Positions 42,337-50,945 of a stretch of DNA of 64,000 nt are shown in pieces. Where the stretch lies: NCBI GenBank assembly GCA_951828385.1, contig OX639973.1, forward strand, positions 6,426,845 through 6,490,844. Reading direction: 5' to 3'. Source of the stretch: an uncultured Poribacteria bacterium (GTDB taxonomy: Bacteria > Poribacteria > WGA-4E > WGA-3G). Under the pieces are notes generated by a model. That model was not told the origin of the DNA. It made no database searches and saw nothing but the letters and a program-made list of their open reading frames with translations. The position numbers and the translations under genes are program-made. How positions within the stretch are numbered: position 1 is the first letter of the stretch; each line of letters starts with the position of its first letter.

Positions 42337-42528
42337 ATGTTTAAGCAGATTGCAAAAAAACTTGTAGCACGCCTAAAGTTAAACTTTTCATGGGAGAAGA
42401 TGCTTGGGGTAGATAGTGGAATCGTGTGCAACTTGCTAATATTTCAGGTATTACTTTGGATACCCGTCACAAGCTTGACAGGGACACTATTATGGATGTT
42501 GTATTCATCGCATTCGGAATCACCCTGA
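42337..42528 (+). CDS. Possible small membrane protein
   Basis: ATG 42337 is preceded by GGAAGGAAA and gives 63 residues: a basic amphipathic N-terminus ('FKQIAKKLVARLKLNFSW') and one hydrophobic span ('NLLIFQVLLWIPVTSLTG'). It could be real, or a chance frame in AT-rich DNA. No family is recognised. Confidence 0.35.
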   Translation: MFKQIAKKLVARLKLNFSWEKMLGVDSGIVCNLLIFQVLLWIPVTSLTGTLLWMLYSSHSESP

Positions 42529-42718
42529 CTGTGGTCCCAATACCACATTAGTGGAAAATGAGCTGTAATAATATGAGTTCGGGGGCTGTAACGTTCACAA
42601 TTTTCTTTCCATTAATTCTCAGATAATGTATAATCTGAAACAGATAGTTATGTAAGATGTTAGTTAACAATAAACCACTTAAAGCACATAAGTTTTCAAA
42701 AACAGAAGGAGACATCTC

Positions 42719-43411
42719 ATGAAAAAAGTCTTTTTTCCACTCATGATTCCATCTGTCCTCCTGATATTGCTGGTTTTACCTGTCAATCTCACCGCAGCGC
42801 GGGCGTTTAACAACGATTTCGAGACAGGTGACCTCACCGATTGGGAGAAAACAGGAGAGGCATTTGATTTCCAACCCACTTGGGGAGATAACCCAACGGC
42901 ACGAAACCGAGGACAGCCTTCTCAACATCAGGGAGATTGGTGGCTTGGATTAGCTGAAAAGTACCAAGGACCGGACAAAGGGGCAAAACTGGGGCAGAAG
43001 CCAGGCGATCTTGCAGACGGTGTGGATGCCCCTCAAGGCACCTTGACCTCAATTGAGTTCACCATTGTTGGCGAAACGATGAATTTTCTCATCGGAGGTG
43101 GAAACCGTGCTTGGGATACTGCTGAGCCATGTTGTGTCAATCTTGTGATTAATAACGAGGTTGAACGAACAATGACCGGTAATGCCACTGAAACCATGAG
43201 CCGAAAAGAGTGGGATGTTTCCGATTTGAAAGGCAAAACCGCCCAACTTGTTGTTGTTGATAAAAGCAGCGGCGGTTGGGGGCATCCGAACTTTGACGAT
43301 GTACACCAAGCTGATTCCAAGGGGAATAATATTCCTTGGGATCGGGTCCTTGCTGTTAACGCACGCGGCAAATTGGCCGTCACTTGGGCACAGATGAAAA
43401 AGTATTATTAG
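42719..43411 (+). CDS. Secreted beta-sandwich protein with the 'GKLA.TWA' tail
   Basis: The 230-residue protein has a signal peptide (to about residue 28) and then 'FNNDFETGDLTDWEKTGEAF', 'NRGQPSQHQGDWWLGLAEKY' and 'GTLTSIEFTIVGETMNFLIG'. This order is that of jelly-roll modules often found C-terminal to GH32-like or sugar-binding proteins. The last residues, 'LAVNARGKLAVTWAQMKKYY', parallel the tail of the LamG protein at 3505. AGAAGGAG precedes the ATG. It probably binds glycan or the cell surface; no enzyme domain is present. Confidence 0.75.
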   Translation: MKKVFFPLMIPSVLLILLVLPVNLTAARAFNNDFETGDLTDWEKTGEAFDFQPTWGDNPTARNRGQPSQHQGDWWLGLAEKYQGPDKGAKLGQKPGDLADGVDAPQGTLTSIEFTIVGETMNFLIGGGNRAWDTAEPCCVNLVINNEVERTMTGNATETMSRKEWDVSDLKGKTAQLVVVDKSSGGWGHPNFDDVHQADSKGNNIPWDRVLAVNARGKLAVTWAQMKKYY

Positions 43412-43450
43412 GCACAAGTCAAACAAAGTTAGTCTTTGTTGTTGCTTGAT

Positions 43451-43470
43451 AGGCGGAGCATGCTCCGCCT
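43451..43470. terminator. Bidirectional terminator
   Basis: AGGCGGAGCA and TGCTCCGCCT form a perfect palindrome lying between two convergent genes. TTTACTAC follows on the plus strand, giving a weak U-run. Confidence 0.7.
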
Positions 43471-43473
43471 TTA

Positions 43474-44424
43474 CTACGATACTTTTGCCAATCCCGCGCG
43501 CTCGCGAAAACGGTTGAACGTTTTCAGAATCCCTTGCTCCATCGTGTAGGCAGGCGTAAACCCCATCTCATCGGCGATGGTTGTTGCGTCGTAATCCCAC
43601 GAGATTCCGAATACTCCCGGCTCCACTGTAACCTCTGCATCCGGCACCAACGTTTTCAGGTATGCCACACCGTCTTTGACGGGACGGATACCGCCTTTAA
43701 CGTTAAAAACACGTGTCTGCGTTGTCGGGCAGGTGCACGCCATGACGATTGAACTGGAGACATCCTCTACGTATTGCCAATCCACCGCATCGTCGCCAAA
43801 CGGGCAGACATACGGTTCGCCTAATGCTACCGCCTCAATCAATTGCGTCGTGAACGAGCTCATGCCCCGCGTCCGACCGACACCATAGACAGCCGTAAAC
43901 CGAAGCCCGATTGAGTCAACACCATACGCATCGAAATAGTGAGTCGCATATTTTTCATTCAGGGATTTACAGGCACCGTAGATAAACTTAGGATAGTGTG
44001 CGGCATCGTTGAGAATCTGTTGGTGGTTGTAATCCTCCGGCGCACCGAAGACGGCAACGCTGCTTGCCCAGACAACACGTTTGAGATTGAAAATGCGTGC
44101 CGCTTCCAATATGTTGATCGTGCCTTCGCAGACGACTTTTAACGCCTGCGGTGGATTCGCATTGCACGCCGGCACTTGCCACGAGGCGAGGTGAATCACC
44201 CGATCAATGTCGTGTTCTTGGACGGTGCGTAAGACGTGTGGTAGGTCAGTGATGTCGCCTTGCACGAAGGTGAACCCTTCAATCTGTTCGTCCGTGAGTA
44301 CCATTTTCGGAATGGTGAGGTCATAAGCAAAATCGTAAACCACTACCTTTTCACCGGCGGCTAATAGATCGCGGATGACGTAAGTACCGATGCAGCCCAT
44401 GCCACCGGTGAGCAGATATGCCAT
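43474..44424 (-). CDS. NAD-dependent epimerase/dehydratase (extended SDR)
   Basis: From ATG 44424, with GAGGAGAAAAGATT upstream, the 316-residue protein opens 'MAYLLTGGMGCIGTYVIRDL' (Rossmann loop GGxGxxG), then 'IHLASWQVPA', 'VVWASSVAVFGAPEDY', 'YGACKSLNEKYATHYF' (the Y-x-x-x-K pair) and 'LRFTAVYGVGRTRGMSSF'. It is of the UDP-sugar epimerase or threonine/uronate dehydrogenase type, and the substrate is not clear. It is followed on the same strand, upstream, by a Rieske ferredoxin and a gamma-glutamyltransferase. Confidence 0.9.
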   Translation of the reverse strand: MAYLLTGGMGCIGTYVIRDLLAAGEKVVVYDFAYDLTIPKMVLTDEQIEGFTFVQGDITDLPHVLRTVQEHDIDRVIHLASWQVPACNANPPQALKVVCEGTINILEAARIFNLKRVVWASSVAVFGAPEDYNHQQILNDAAHYPKFIYGACKSLNEKYATHYFDAYGVDSIGLRFTAVYGVGRTRGMSSFTTQLIEAVALGEPYVCPFGDDAVDWQYVEDVSSSIVMACTCPTTQTRVFNVKGGIRPVKDGVAYLKTLVPDAEVTVEPGVFGISWDYDATTIADEMGFTPAYTMEQGILKTFNRFRERAGLAKVS

Positions 44425-44506
44425 AATCTTTTCTCCTCTGAATCGGACGCGATCGCGGAACCGCGCCCTTCTACCCAATTGCTATCTAAAACAGGTGTTA
44501 ACTCGG

Positions 44507-44824
44507 TTAGAGCGGCGTTTCCACATTCACAAGAATATCGTCGCCCTCCACTTTCACAGGATAGGTGGGGATGCTTTCCTCGCCTGGCCACACACATTCC
44601 CCTGTCGTCACATCAAATTCCCACATGTGGAGTGGGCACGTAACACAATTATTGTCTAAGAAGCCGTAACTCAAAACGCCACCAAGGTGGGGGCAAATAT
44701 TGTTCATGGCGTAATACTCACCCTTAACGTTGTAGATACCGATGAAAACGCCTTCAACTTTCACACCGATACATTTACCAGGCTGAATTTGATCGGTTGT
44801 CGCGGCTTTTACAAATTGTGACAT
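44507..44824 (-). CDS. Rieske [2Fe-2S] ferredoxin
   Basis: The 105-residue protein is one Rieske domain with both cluster motifs: 'CPHLGGVLSYGFLDNNC' (C-x-H) and 'CPLHMWEFDVTTGEC' (C-x-x-H). The small size and lack of a signal peptide fit the ferredoxin component of a ring-hydroxylating dioxygenase or a NirD-like electron carrier. No oxygenase gene is nearby, so its partner lies elsewhere. Confidence 0.93.
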   Translation of the reverse strand: MSQFVKAATTDQIQPGKCIGVKVEGVFIGIYNVKGEYYAMNNICPHLGGVLSYGFLDNNCVTCPLHMWEFDVTTGECVWPGEESIPTYPVKVEGDDILVNVETPL

Positions 44825-44890
44825 AATTTCTCCATCTTTTTGCGTCTCTTACGCAAGATAAGATTAAAATTGTATCAGAAAACATTGCTG

Positions 44891-46492
44891 TTATTTCGCC
44901 ATTACTTTGCCTTCGCCTCGTGGATCCGTACCGCCATCGTGATGCGTGCCTTCATTCCAGAGTCGGACACCGTGGCCAGGACCACCGATACCTGCACTTG
45001 CTGTGATTTCATGCCCAAGTTCCCTCATCTCAAGAAGCACTTGTTCACCGGCGCGCGATTCAATCTGGATCGGTTCAGCACCGTCACTATGGAAGCGCGG
45101 CGCATCTAATGCCTGTTGCATTGACGCTTGTAAGTCCATAAGGTTAATACTGATGTTAAGCTGGTTATTCGGGATAGTCCTTCCACCCGGAATTCCGTAT
45201 GTGGCGAAAGGCATGCCGTCCCGTGTCGCGAGGAATGGAGCCATGTTGTGAAGTGGACGTTTTCCGGGACCAACCGAGTTCGCGAGTCCCGGTCTCGGAT
45301 CAAAACGACCGACACCGTGTCCAAAGAGCAAGCCAGTGCCGGGAACTGTTACCATTGAACCGAACCCACCGCCGTGCGTCTGCGTTAGAGACACCATATT
45401 ACCTTGGGCATCCGCAGTAGAGATATGACTTGTGCAATTCATCGGTTCATGGTAGACAACCTCCCCAGGTTGGGGCGATTCCAGACCTGCCTTCAACTTT
45501 TCACTCAGTGTCGCGGTGAAGCGGTCTGAGACTTCTGTTTCAATATCTATCCCAACAACCTTCGGATCTCCAAATCGCCGGAGTCTTTCGGGCCAGCAAA
45601 CCTTCATCGCCTCAGCGAAAAGGTGGAACCGTTCCGTTACAGACATTTCTGCCACATCGAACGCCTCTACCAATCGAAGCATCTGTAAGGTTGTCAGTCC
45701 ACCCGCACCGAGTGGCGCAGTGTAGACGGAGTAACCTCGGTACTGGATTTGATAGGGGTCTGTGATGAAAGGACGGTAATCTTTCAGGTCGTCCGCAGTT
45801 AAGCATCCACCTAACTTTTGGATGTGGTTGGCGATTGTTTCCGCGATTGTCCCCTCGTAGAATGCAGAATGTCCGCCCTCCGCAACAGCCTCCAAGGTTC
45901 TTGCAAGTTCAGGGTTGGTCAGTGTTTCCCCCTTCTTTGGAGGTCTACCATTTTTCAGGAAAACACGCGCAGTTTCTGGGAAGTCGCGTTTCCACCGTTC
46001 GGCATTGCCGGCTATCCCACCGCGGTTCGCACCGTTCGGGGCGTAGCCGTGACGCGCGGAATTGATCGCTGGGCGGAGAATATCACGGAGGGGCAGTGTG
46101 CCAAACGTCTCCAACGCCAGACATAAGCCAGCCACGACCCCCGGTACCCCAATCGATAGTGGACCATGGACATTGACGCGGCCCGGCACGCGGTACCCCG
46201 CAACTGTCTCCGGCGCATCTTCAATCGTGAACATGTTTTCAGAGGCAGCAGCAGGCGCAGCGGAATTGTAATCTATGGCAATGACATCCTGCGTTTTGCT
46301 GCGATAGATAAGCACACAGCCGCCGTACCCCGCGATCCCGTTGTGGGACGGTTCCACGACCCCTTCCGCAAACGCCGCGGCGACAGCAGCATCTACAGCG
46401 TTTCCACCGGCAAGGAGCATCTCGAACCCCGCTTGCGCCGTCCGAGGATGCGGGCCTGCAACAGTACCGTAATCTCTTTTGTGTAAATTCAC
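44891..46492 (-). CDS. ggt: Gamma-glutamyltransferase family protein
   Basis: The 533-residue Ntn-hydrolase has 'GGNAVDAAVAAAFAEGVVEP', 'NGIAGYGGCVLIY', the self-cleavage site 'CTSHISTADAQGNMVSLTQT' with Thr-354 as expected nucleophile, and 'NMAPFLATRDGMPFATYGIP' and 'PGGRTIPNNQLNI'. It should cleave into large and small subunits. There is no obvious signal peptide, which is unusual for GGT enzymes of the periplasm, so a cytoplasmic hydrolase of gamma-glutamyl or cephalosporin-acylase type is possible. The symbol is given for the family only. Confidence 0.9.
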   Translation of the reverse strand: MNLHKRDYGTVAGPHPRTAQAGFEMLLAGGNAVDAAVAAAFAEGVVEPSHNGIAGYGGCVLIYRSKTQDVIAIDYNSAAPAAASENMFTIEDAPETVAGYRVPGRVNVHGPLSIGVPGVVAGLCLALETFGTLPLRDILRPAINSARHGYAPNGANRGGIAGNAERWKRDFPETARVFLKNGRPPKKGETLTNPELARTLEAVAEGGHSAFYEGTIAETIANHIQKLGGCLTADDLKDYRPFITDPYQIQYRGYSVYTAPLGAGGLTTLQMLRLVEAFDVAEMSVTERFHLFAEAMKVCWPERLRRFGDPKVVGIDIETEVSDRFTATLSEKLKAGLESPQPGEVVYHEPMNCTSHISTADAQGNMVSLTQTHGGGFGSMVTVPGTGLLFGHGVGRFDPRPGLANSVGPGKRPLHNMAPFLATRDGMPFATYGIPGGRTIPNNQLNISINLMDLQASMQQALDAPRFHSDGAEPIQIESRAGEQVLLEMRELGHEITASAGIGGPGHGVRLWNEGTHHDGGTDPRGEGKVMAK

Positions 46493-47015
46493 CAGTTCTC
46501 CTTTCGTTGAAGGCTAATATACAGAATTCTAAAGTTTTTTTACAGAATTGTCAAGTATTTCAAGCATTATATCTACTTTTTTTCTGTACTTATAGTAAAA
46601 TCTGCAATTAAGGACACTTTTTTCTCGTGAGATTTTATAGTAACATCCGAAAATAAATTTACACTTGTCGCATCAACTTTGTAGCATAGGAAACCGTTGG
46701 TCTCCTGTGTTTCTTTGTAGCATAGGCTGTTAGCCTGTGTTTCTTTGTAGCATAGGAGACTGTTGGTTTCCTGTGCCTCCGTGAGAACGAACTTCACACA
46801 TTCACACAACAATACAAGTGTCCAAGTAATTGCGGGCTTTACTATAAATCTCACCAACGATTAAATGCTAATGGCTGATGGCTATCTTGCTGACTGTCTC
46901 TTCTGGCGTTTTTGTTTGACATACCACCTAAAACCGTGTATAATACACGATAGCGTATCTAATGCAATAAAACTTCACGCGTTAACACTCGAAAATCGGA
47001 GCATCGGAAACTATA
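46493..47015. other. Non-coding spacer between ggt and nusB
   Basis: This 520-bp AT-rich stretch has no supportable gene. Its notable content is a triplet of related hairpins (46678-46775). A minus-strand frame through them (46573-46857) is only a translation of the repeats. A TATAAT box at 46938-46943, about 75 bases before the nusB ATG, may belong to the nusB promoter. Confidence 0.55.
46678..46775. repeat. Array of three tandem hairpin units 'TTTGTAGCATAGG...CCTGTG'
   Basis: Each unit starts TTTGTAG and holds a palindrome: CATAGGAAAC...GTCTCCTGTG (46685-46709), CATAGGCT-GTT-AGCCTGTG (46721-46739) and CATAGGAGAC...GTTTCCTGTG (46751-46775). The middle one has a different stem. Stem changes in units 1 and 3 compensate each other (AAAC/GTCT and GAGAC/GTTT), consistent with RNA-structure-preserving change or with REP-type copies. 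Confidence 0.8.
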
Positions 47016-47414
47016 ATGTCTCTTCGTCGGCAATCTCGCATCGTCGCGATGCAAATGCTATATCAGATTCAACTCACCAACGCGCCGGTACCGGTTGTCA
47101 TGGAACAATTTTGGCAGAACCATGATACATCCGCAAAACTCCGTCCGTTCGCTGTAGAACTCGTTGAAGGCACCACTTCACATCTCGAAGTCATCGATGA
47201 ATTGCTTCAAAACACCTCTAAAAATTGGAAACTCCATCGGATGCCTGTCGTAGACCTCTCTATCCTACGATGCGCGGCTTATGAAATCCTTTATCTTAGC
47301 GATATTGATCCGGCGACTTCAATTAATGAAGCCATTGAAATCGCGAAAGTTTACAGCACCCCAGATTCCCCAAAATTTATTAACGGAGTCTTGGATAACA
47401 TCGAAAAAAAATAA
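47016..47414 (+). CDS. nusB: Transcription antitermination factor NusB
   Basis: The 132-residue all-helical protein begins 'MSLRRQSRIVAMQMLYQIQL' and ends 'INEAIEIAKVYSTPDSPKFI' 'NGVLDNI', the hallmark text of NusB. It binds boxA RNA with NusE (S10) and aids rRNA transcription. In many genomes nusB follows ribH; here it stands alone. Confidence 0.97.
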   Translation: MSLRRQSRIVAMQMLYQIQLTNAPVPVVMEQFWQNHDTSAKLRPFAVELVEGTTSHLEVIDELLQNTSKNWKLHRMPVVDLSILRCAAYEILYLSDIDPATSINEAIEIAKVYSTPDSPKFINGVLDNIEKK

Positions 47415-47509
47415 AAACACATCAGTGTGTCTAAATGCAAAAGATTGACTGCGGAACGCGTGCTGTATGCCAAGAAGTAAAAAATCGAGGACACGTATAA
47501 AAATAGCAC

Positions 47510-49312
47510 ATGTTTAAATTAAAAAACCTAATAATTTGCCTGCTATTGCTGTTGCCGATACACGTAAACGCCGCACAAGAATTTGAATTTGTCGTCGAGT
47601 TTGGTGGCAAAGGAGAGGGTGAAGCACAATTCGCAGAGACCTTGTTCATGACGTTTGGACCTGACGGTGCCATTTATGTCGTTGATACCGATAACTTCCG
47701 AATCCAAAAATTCAATGAAATCGGGAACTTTCTATTTGACATCCAGATGGAGACTGAGAGCGAATTTCGGTTCATCAATCCCACGGCTGTTACTGTTGGC
47801 ACGGATAGTAGTATCTATGTAATGGATTGGATGTTCGTCCAGATTTCAGACCCCAACCTACAAACAACATTGGGATCCAAAATCTTTAACTACGGTCCCT
47901 GTATCCATAAATTTGACGCACAAGGCGCGTTTGTCGCAAGTTACCCGATCCAAGACTTCAGTCAGCGGATCGCACCCCTTGAAGCGGCTTCACCCGGCTT
48001 GGATGCTGACGGTAATTATGCACTCATTATCCCACAAGGAGATACAAAACGGGCGTTTCTTCTAACAGTAGATGCAAACGGGAATCTCTATGTTTGCGAT
48101 AGGACAACGGTTTACAAACTCAATTCTGAAGGTGAACCTGTCGCTCGGTATCTGCTCGCGCAACCGGGGACAGGTCGCCTCGTACATCCCGTGGATATAA
48201 CAGTAGATGCAACGGACAACCTCTACGTTGTTGATGAAAAAGGACATCGGGTACTGAAGTATAGTGCTCAAGGAACGTTCTTGCGCACTTTCGGTGAATA
48301 CGGCGACGCAGCCGGACAATTTATCGCCCCCTTCAAGATTGCAACGTTGACAGATGGCACACTCCTTGTCGCGGATACAGCAAAGTACTTAAAAGATTTC
48401 GCCTCCACGCTTCCGAATCGGCTTGACAACCCAACACGACGCTACAGCGGTGATACACGACTGTTTCGTTACCGTCTACGGCGCATCCAGCGGTTTACCA
48501 CAGACGGTGTGTATAAACAGAAGCTGCTTATACCGTTTCAGCGAGAGGTCGAAACCGATGTCGCACTGCAACTCAAAGGAATCGACGGTGCCGGAAACCT
48601 TTACTATCTCAATCCAGCGGAGCTACGCTTTAGGAAATATGCACCGACCGCATCGTTGTTCTCTTCGATGTTCCAGACGGAACTCAAACTCCGGTATACA
48701 CGCGATCTGCACGACATCGAAATCGACAATCAGGACGATTTGGATGCCGATCTCTATACCAAATCCGATTTTGATGAGCAGATTATTCAGGATACGGCGC
48801 ATGCAAATCTAATCCTCTCTTATGATCTGAACGAGTCGTTTCGCCTTGCATTTTCCAATCGCCTCACTTACGTCCGAATGACCGATACGAGTTATTATCG
48901 CGCAAGGGATTTTGTAGATTTTCGCGGCAGGTTCGATCCAGACGATAGAGCGACTGAAAACTCTTGGGACGATCGCATCCAGATCGATTTTACATGGATA
49001 CGCGACCATAGCCTCTACAATTATCGCGAGGCGCGGGCGTTTGCGTATTTCAGCCTCATACGCCTCGATTTTGTCAACTATGCTCTGAGTCCAGTCAACT
49101 ATCGTTTCTTGGACTTCAACGCGAATCTCTCCGACTGGGGCGCAGGTGCCCATTACGATTTAAGTCGGACATTCCGTTTGAATTTTGAAATCACACACTT
49201 TTTCGGAAAAAATGAGTACACGTATATTGACGAGACAAATGTCCTCTATGCAACCGGGTTTCAGGAAGCGAACTTCATACGCGCTGCCTTGTTCATAAAC
49301 GGGATCTTTTAA
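47510..49312 (+). CDS. NHL-propeller protein with C-terminal beta-barrel-like region
   Basis: The 600-residue protein has a signal peptide (to about residue 21, 'PIHVNAAQ') and then NHL-type repeats: 'MTFGPDGAIYVVDTDNFRIQ', 'LYVVDEKGHRVLKYSAQGTF', 'TLTDGTLLVADTAKYL'. From about residue 380 on the text changes to alternating strands with many aromatics ('YDLNESFRLAFSNRLTYVRM', 'LDFNANLSDWGAGAHYDLSR'), ending in F. This looks like a membrane barrel or a second propeller. A barrel fused to an NHL propeller is uncommon, so the call is tentative. Confidence 0.75.
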   Translation: MFKLKNLIICLLLLLPIHVNAAQEFEFVVEFGGKGEGEAQFAETLFMTFGPDGAIYVVDTDNFRIQKFNEIGNFLFDIQMETESEFRFINPTAVTVGTDSSIYVMDWMFVQISDPNLQTTLGSKIFNYGPCIHKFDAQGAFVASYPIQDFSQRIAPLEAASPGLDADGNYALIIPQGDTKRAFLLTVDANGNLYVCDRTTVYKLNSEGEPVARYLLAQPGTGRLVHPVDITVDATDNLYVVDEKGHRVLKYSAQGTFLRTFGEYGDAAGQFIAPFKIATLTDGTLLVADTAKYLKDFASTLPNRLDNPTRRYSGDTRLFRYRLRRIQRFTTDGVYKQKLLIPFQREVETDVALQLKGIDGAGNLYYLNPAELRFRKYAPTASLFSSMFQTELKLRYTRDLHDIEIDNQDDLDADLYTKSDFDEQIIQDTAHANLILSYDLNESFRLAFSNRLTYVRMTDTSYYRARDFVDFRGRFDPDDRATENSWDDRIQIDFTWIRDHSLYNYREARAFAYFSLIRLDFVNYALSPVNYRFLDFNANLSDWGAGAHYDLSRTFRLNFEITHFFGKNEYTYIDETNVLYATGFQEANFIRAALFINGIF

Positions 49313-49413
49313 AACGGTTGCAATATATTCCAAAATTAGATATTATCGGAGTTGAAATCCTTTTGAAACAGGCTTCAAAAGTACCTGGGCAGACTCGAAG
49401 GAGGTTTTCAGCA

Positions 49414-50076
49414 ATGCAAACGTATCCATTATCACAACTTACCGAAGAAACGCTCAACGCACTTGTGACCTTGTACGAACGACCAGATGTATCTGACAAA
49501 TGGGATGAAATGACATTAGTTCTGGAGCCGGAAGAAATCAAACTACTGAACTATCTCAAATCTCTGTTGCAGAAACGTCAACTGGTACTCATGAACGAAG
49601 CCACCCTTTGGGCGCGTGCGATCTATCCATTGTTGGTACTTGCAGAACAAGGGCATATTCAAGCATGGGCAGGAGTCCCACTTAGAGCGAGTTACCCCGC
49701 ATTTGAACTTGAGGGTGAAGCCGATGGCGCGCTCGCACCTTGTGTCGCCGGAAAGATGCGTTATCCTTATCTCGTCGTCCATGAAACCAAGAGGGGGATT
49801 AATGCACCCAACCCGCAGTATCAACTCTACGGCGAAATGCTCGCCGCCGCATGGCTCAATTGGAAAGGAAACGCCAACCCCGAACAAGAAATTTTTGGAT
49901 GCTATACTGTCGCAGACAGTTGGACGTTCGTTCACGGGGTCGTTAGCAATATTGAGGTAGAAAGACCCATGTTCACCGTCGAACTGTCAAAAGTATACAA
50001 CTGTCTTTGGGAAGCAGAACGCATCGTCCAAATTCTGAAATCTATTGTCGCTAAGTACATAAGCGTTGGCACTTAA
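49414..50076 (+). CDS. PD-(D/E)XK-nuclease-fold-like protein
   Basis: ATG 49414 has AAGGAGG upstream and gives 220 residues. A longer frame from 49318 is possible but lacks a ribosome site. 'ELEGEADGAL' (D104), 'YLVVHETKRG' (E124, K126) and 'YQLYGEMLAAAWL' follow the D...ExK...Q plan of restriction-endonuclease-like folds such as RecB C-terminal and Cas4-type domains. No helicase, Cys cluster or CRISPR genes are nearby. The reading is by motif only, so the catalytic role is tentative. Confidence 0.5.
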   Translation: MQTYPLSQLTEETLNALVTLYERPDVSDKWDEMTLVLEPEEIKLLNYLKSLLQKRQLVLMNEATLWARAIYPLLVLAEQGHIQAWAGVPLRASYPAFELEGEADGALAPCVAGKMRYPYLVVHETKRGINAPNPQYQLYGEMLAAAWLNWKGNANPEQEIFGCYTVADSWTFVHGVVSNIEVERPMFTVELSKVYNCLWEAERIVQILKSIVAKYISVGT

Positions 50077-50090
50077 CAGGAGGCATCACT

Positions 50091-50939
50091 ATGGCAACTT
50101 TTGGAACAGGCGATTATCAGTATGAAGTCGTGGAAGGATGGGGCATGATTCCCCAACTCGGTCTCGTTTCCGGGGTAGCGTGCGATTCAAACGATCGCGT
50201 CTATGTCTACAACCGGAGTCCACAACCCGCGATGCTCGTTTTCGAGGCGGATGGCACATTCGTTACCGAATGGGGCAAGAATATTTTCCAGAAACCGCAC
50301 GGCATCTGGATAAGTCCTGATGATGAAATCTATACCACCGATACCGTTGATCATACCGTACGAAAATTCTCACTTGATGGCGAATTATTGCAGACGTTCG
50401 GTACTGTCAATCAGCCTGGCGCGCCGGGAGGGCCCTTTAACGAACCGACGCGCGCTGTCCTTTCTACTTCTGGAGAAATGTACGTCTCTGATGGCTACGG
50501 GCAATCGCGGGTACATCGGATGACTGCCGACGGCGAAGTGATCGTTTCGTGGGGCGCACCCGGCACGGGACCCAGTGAATTTAATCTGCCACACGATGTT
50601 ACGGTTGACCATAACGACCGCGTCTATATTCTTGATCGGGGGAACCTACGCTGTCAGATTTTTAATAACAACGGTGAATATTTAACCGAGTGGACAGACC
50701 TCCGTTCTCCGAACGATCTCTTCATTGATAGCGATAATGTCATTCACATTGCCGAAGGCGGACAACGCATTAGTATCATGACGCTTGGCGGAGAAGTTAT
50801 CGGACGGTGGGGCGAGAAAGGCGAGGCACCCGGACAATTCAGCGATTCGCCGCACGGCATTTGGATTGATTCAAACGGGAACATCTATGTCAGCGAAGTC
50901 ATTGCGGATAGGCGTTTCCAAAAATTCGCGAGGATTTAG
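50091..50939 (+). CDS. NHL-repeat six-bladed propeller protein
   Basis: The 282-residue protein has no signal peptide and consists of six NHL/SMP-30-like blades: 'SGVACDSNDRVYVYNRSPQP', 'KPHGIWISPDDEIYTTDTVD', 'FNLPHDVTVDHNDRVYILDR', 'SPHGIWIDSNGNIYVSEVIA'. The family includes peptidylglycine amidating lyases and ligand-binding propellers. The repeated 'PHGIW' and 'D..D.VY' motifs face the same side of the fold. It follows the nuclease-fold gene by 14 bp with AGGAGG between. Confidence 0.85.
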   Translation: MATFGTGDYQYEVVEGWGMIPQLGLVSGVACDSNDRVYVYNRSPQPAMLVFEADGTFVTEWGKNIFQKPHGIWISPDDEIYTTDTVDHTVRKFSLDGELLQTFGTVNQPGAPGGPFNEPTRAVLSTSGEMYVSDGYGQSRVHRMTADGEVIVSWGAPGTGPSEFNLPHDVTVDHNDRVYILDRGNLRCQIFNNNGEYLTEWTDLRSPNDLFIDSDNVIHIAEGGQRISIMTLGGEVIGRWGEKGEAPGQFSDSPHGIWIDSNGNIYVSEVIADRRFQKFARI

Positions 50940-50945
50940 TCAGTT

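Noticed and set aside
46573-46857. Minus-strand frame with repeated 'ETQETN.LLCYK'
   Set aside because: The repeated residues are a translation of the tandem hairpin units. There is no ribosome site and composition is unlike neighbouring proteins.
49318-49413. Extended N-terminus for the nuclease-fold protein
   Set aside because: The AAGGAGG site directly before the ATG at 49414 fixes the likely start, and the extra residues show no similarity to the rest of the fold.
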